The position numbers and the translations under genes are program-made. A DNA stretch of 6,089 bases, from positions 1-6,089 of the forward strand of contig JALQSY010000106.1 of the NCBI GenBank assembly GCA_023264215.1. The letters are read 5' to 3'. The DNA is from Candidatus Nanopelagicales bacterium (GTDB lineage: Bacteria > Actinomycetota > Actinomycetes > S36-B12). This document shows, one piece after another, positions 5,462 to 6,089 of this stretch. The stretch's first letter is position 1. Each line of letters begins with the position of its first letter. The notes beneath the pieces are model-generated. The model was not told where the DNA came from and searched no databases. It worked only from the letters and a program-made list of their open reading frames with translations.

Positions 5462-6089
5462 CAGCGGCCTCCCAGAGGATGCGGTCGCGCAGCGACGGAC
5501 TGCTCGACACGGTGCCGGACTCGTCCACCCACATCGCGGACAGTCCCCTGCGCTCGACGAAGGCTGCGATATCTGATGCTCCCTGGAGGAAGGCGGCCTT
5601 GGTCCAGACCTCCGCCCACGCGGGATCGCTGTCGACGACCGTGACCGACAGCAGGCCCGACTCGGCCGAGCGCCCGGTCCGCGGATCGATGAGGTGATGG
5701 ACATCGCGGTCGCCCGCGCGCCACGAGCGGAGCCTGATCGATGACGTCGCCACGGCGGCATCCGAGACGTCGAGGACGGCGATAGGACCCGGGCCCCCCG
5801 AGGGGTCCTCGACAGCGGCACGCCAGGCGCGCGTCTGTCCTGCCGGTCGCGCAGGTCCGTCACCGTAGGTGGCGAGGTCCCCTCCAGCCTCGACGAGCGC
5901 AGCACGCCCGAGCCCGGCGAGGACCTCGATGCCGCGGCGGACGGCGTATCCCTTGCCGATCCCGCCGAGGTCGATCGGATCGGAGCCCAGGCGGACGCGC
6001 GACCGGGCGCGGTCGAATTCCGGTGTCCACGGCTGCGCCACTGCGGACTCCGGCGTCGCAGTCGCCGCGGTCGTCACGTTGCCCGCCGA
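5451..6089 (-). CDS. apbE: FAD:protein FMN transferase (ApbE family); N-terminus beyond the right edge
   Basis: The C-terminal 212 residues of an ApbE flavin transferase, which uses FAD and Mg2+ to attach FMN through a phosphoester bond to Ser or Thr of target proteins outside the cytoplasm. Counting from the first visible residue, signatures are DLGGIGKGYAV (40-50), LVEAGGDLA (65-73), HHLIDPRTGRSA (131-142) and SVTVVDSDPAWAEVWTKAAF (148-167). In the last, the usual Mg2+-binding Asp of the A-D-x-x-(S/T) pattern is Glu (E160) while T163 is kept. The reading frame is open to the window edge; roughly 80-130 residues, including any signal or lipoprotein sequence, are missing compared with the family. 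It is the most upstream visible gene of the redox operon and overlaps the membrane cytochrome start by 11 bp. No flavinylation motif of the D-G-x-(S/T)-G-A-(S/T) kind occurs in the window, so its substrate lies elsewhere, most simply just upstream. Confidence 0.93.
   Translation of the reverse strand, partial: SAGNVTTAATATPESAVAQPWTPEFDRARSRVRLGSDPIDLGGIGKGYAVRRGIEVLAGLGRAALVEAGGDLATYGDGPARPAGQTRAWRAAVEDPSGGPGPIAVLDVSDAAVATSSIRLRSWRAGDRDVHHLIDPRTGRSAESGLLSVTVVDSDPAWAEVWTKAAFLQGASDIAAFVERRGLSAMWVDESGTVSSSPSLRDRILWEAADVQ

Overview
The window comes from a high-GC actinobacterium. The evidence is uniformly GC-rich coding sequence with strong GC3 bias, frequent GTG starts, GTGA stop/start overlaps, probable leaderless genes and protein types typical of the phylum (AccD2-like carboxylase, DUF6457 protein, small Asp-rich secreted protein). 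A Micrococcales-type host is my guess and cannot be proved here. No mobile element, tRNA, rRNA or CRISPR array is visible.

Layout. (1) Positions 1-622, minus strand: the 5' part of an acyl-CoA carboxylase carboxyltransferase gene running off the left edge. It has a probable leaderless promoter overlapped by a 16-bp near-palindromic operator. (2) Positions 623-737: a divergent intergenic region holding a perfect 28-bp inverted repeat with a 7-nt spacer, the most striking non-coding structure in the window. (3) Positions 738-1007, plus strand: a small DUF6457-type protein whose 3' end overlaps the next gene tail to tail. (4) Positions 3005-970, minus strand: an OmpR-type response regulator followed by its membrane histidine kinase (GTGA overlap). 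(5) Positions 3136-3369, plus strand: a 77-aa secreted or membrane-anchored protein with an almost pure Asp/Glu tail, divergent from the two-component system. The 130-bp gap between them carries an 11-bp-period direct repeat. (6) Positions 6089-3376, minus strand: a tightly coupled four-gene operon, in transcription order apbE (FAD:protein FMN transferase, 5' end beyond the right edge), a six-helix di-heme ferric-reductase-like membrane protein, a NuoF-like flavin/Fe-S protein and a small 3Fe-4S-type ferredoxin.

How the genes may work together. The operon looks like an electron-transfer module. A cytosolic NuoF-like protein and a ferredoxin would collect electrons, the membrane b-type cytochrome would carry them across, and ApbE would covalently attach FMN to an extracytoplasmic carrier. 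No flavinylation target is encoded in the window, so I expect it just beyond the right edge. The neighbouring two-component system and acidic secreted protein may form a cell-surface sensing unit. A functional link to the redox operon rests only on adjacency.
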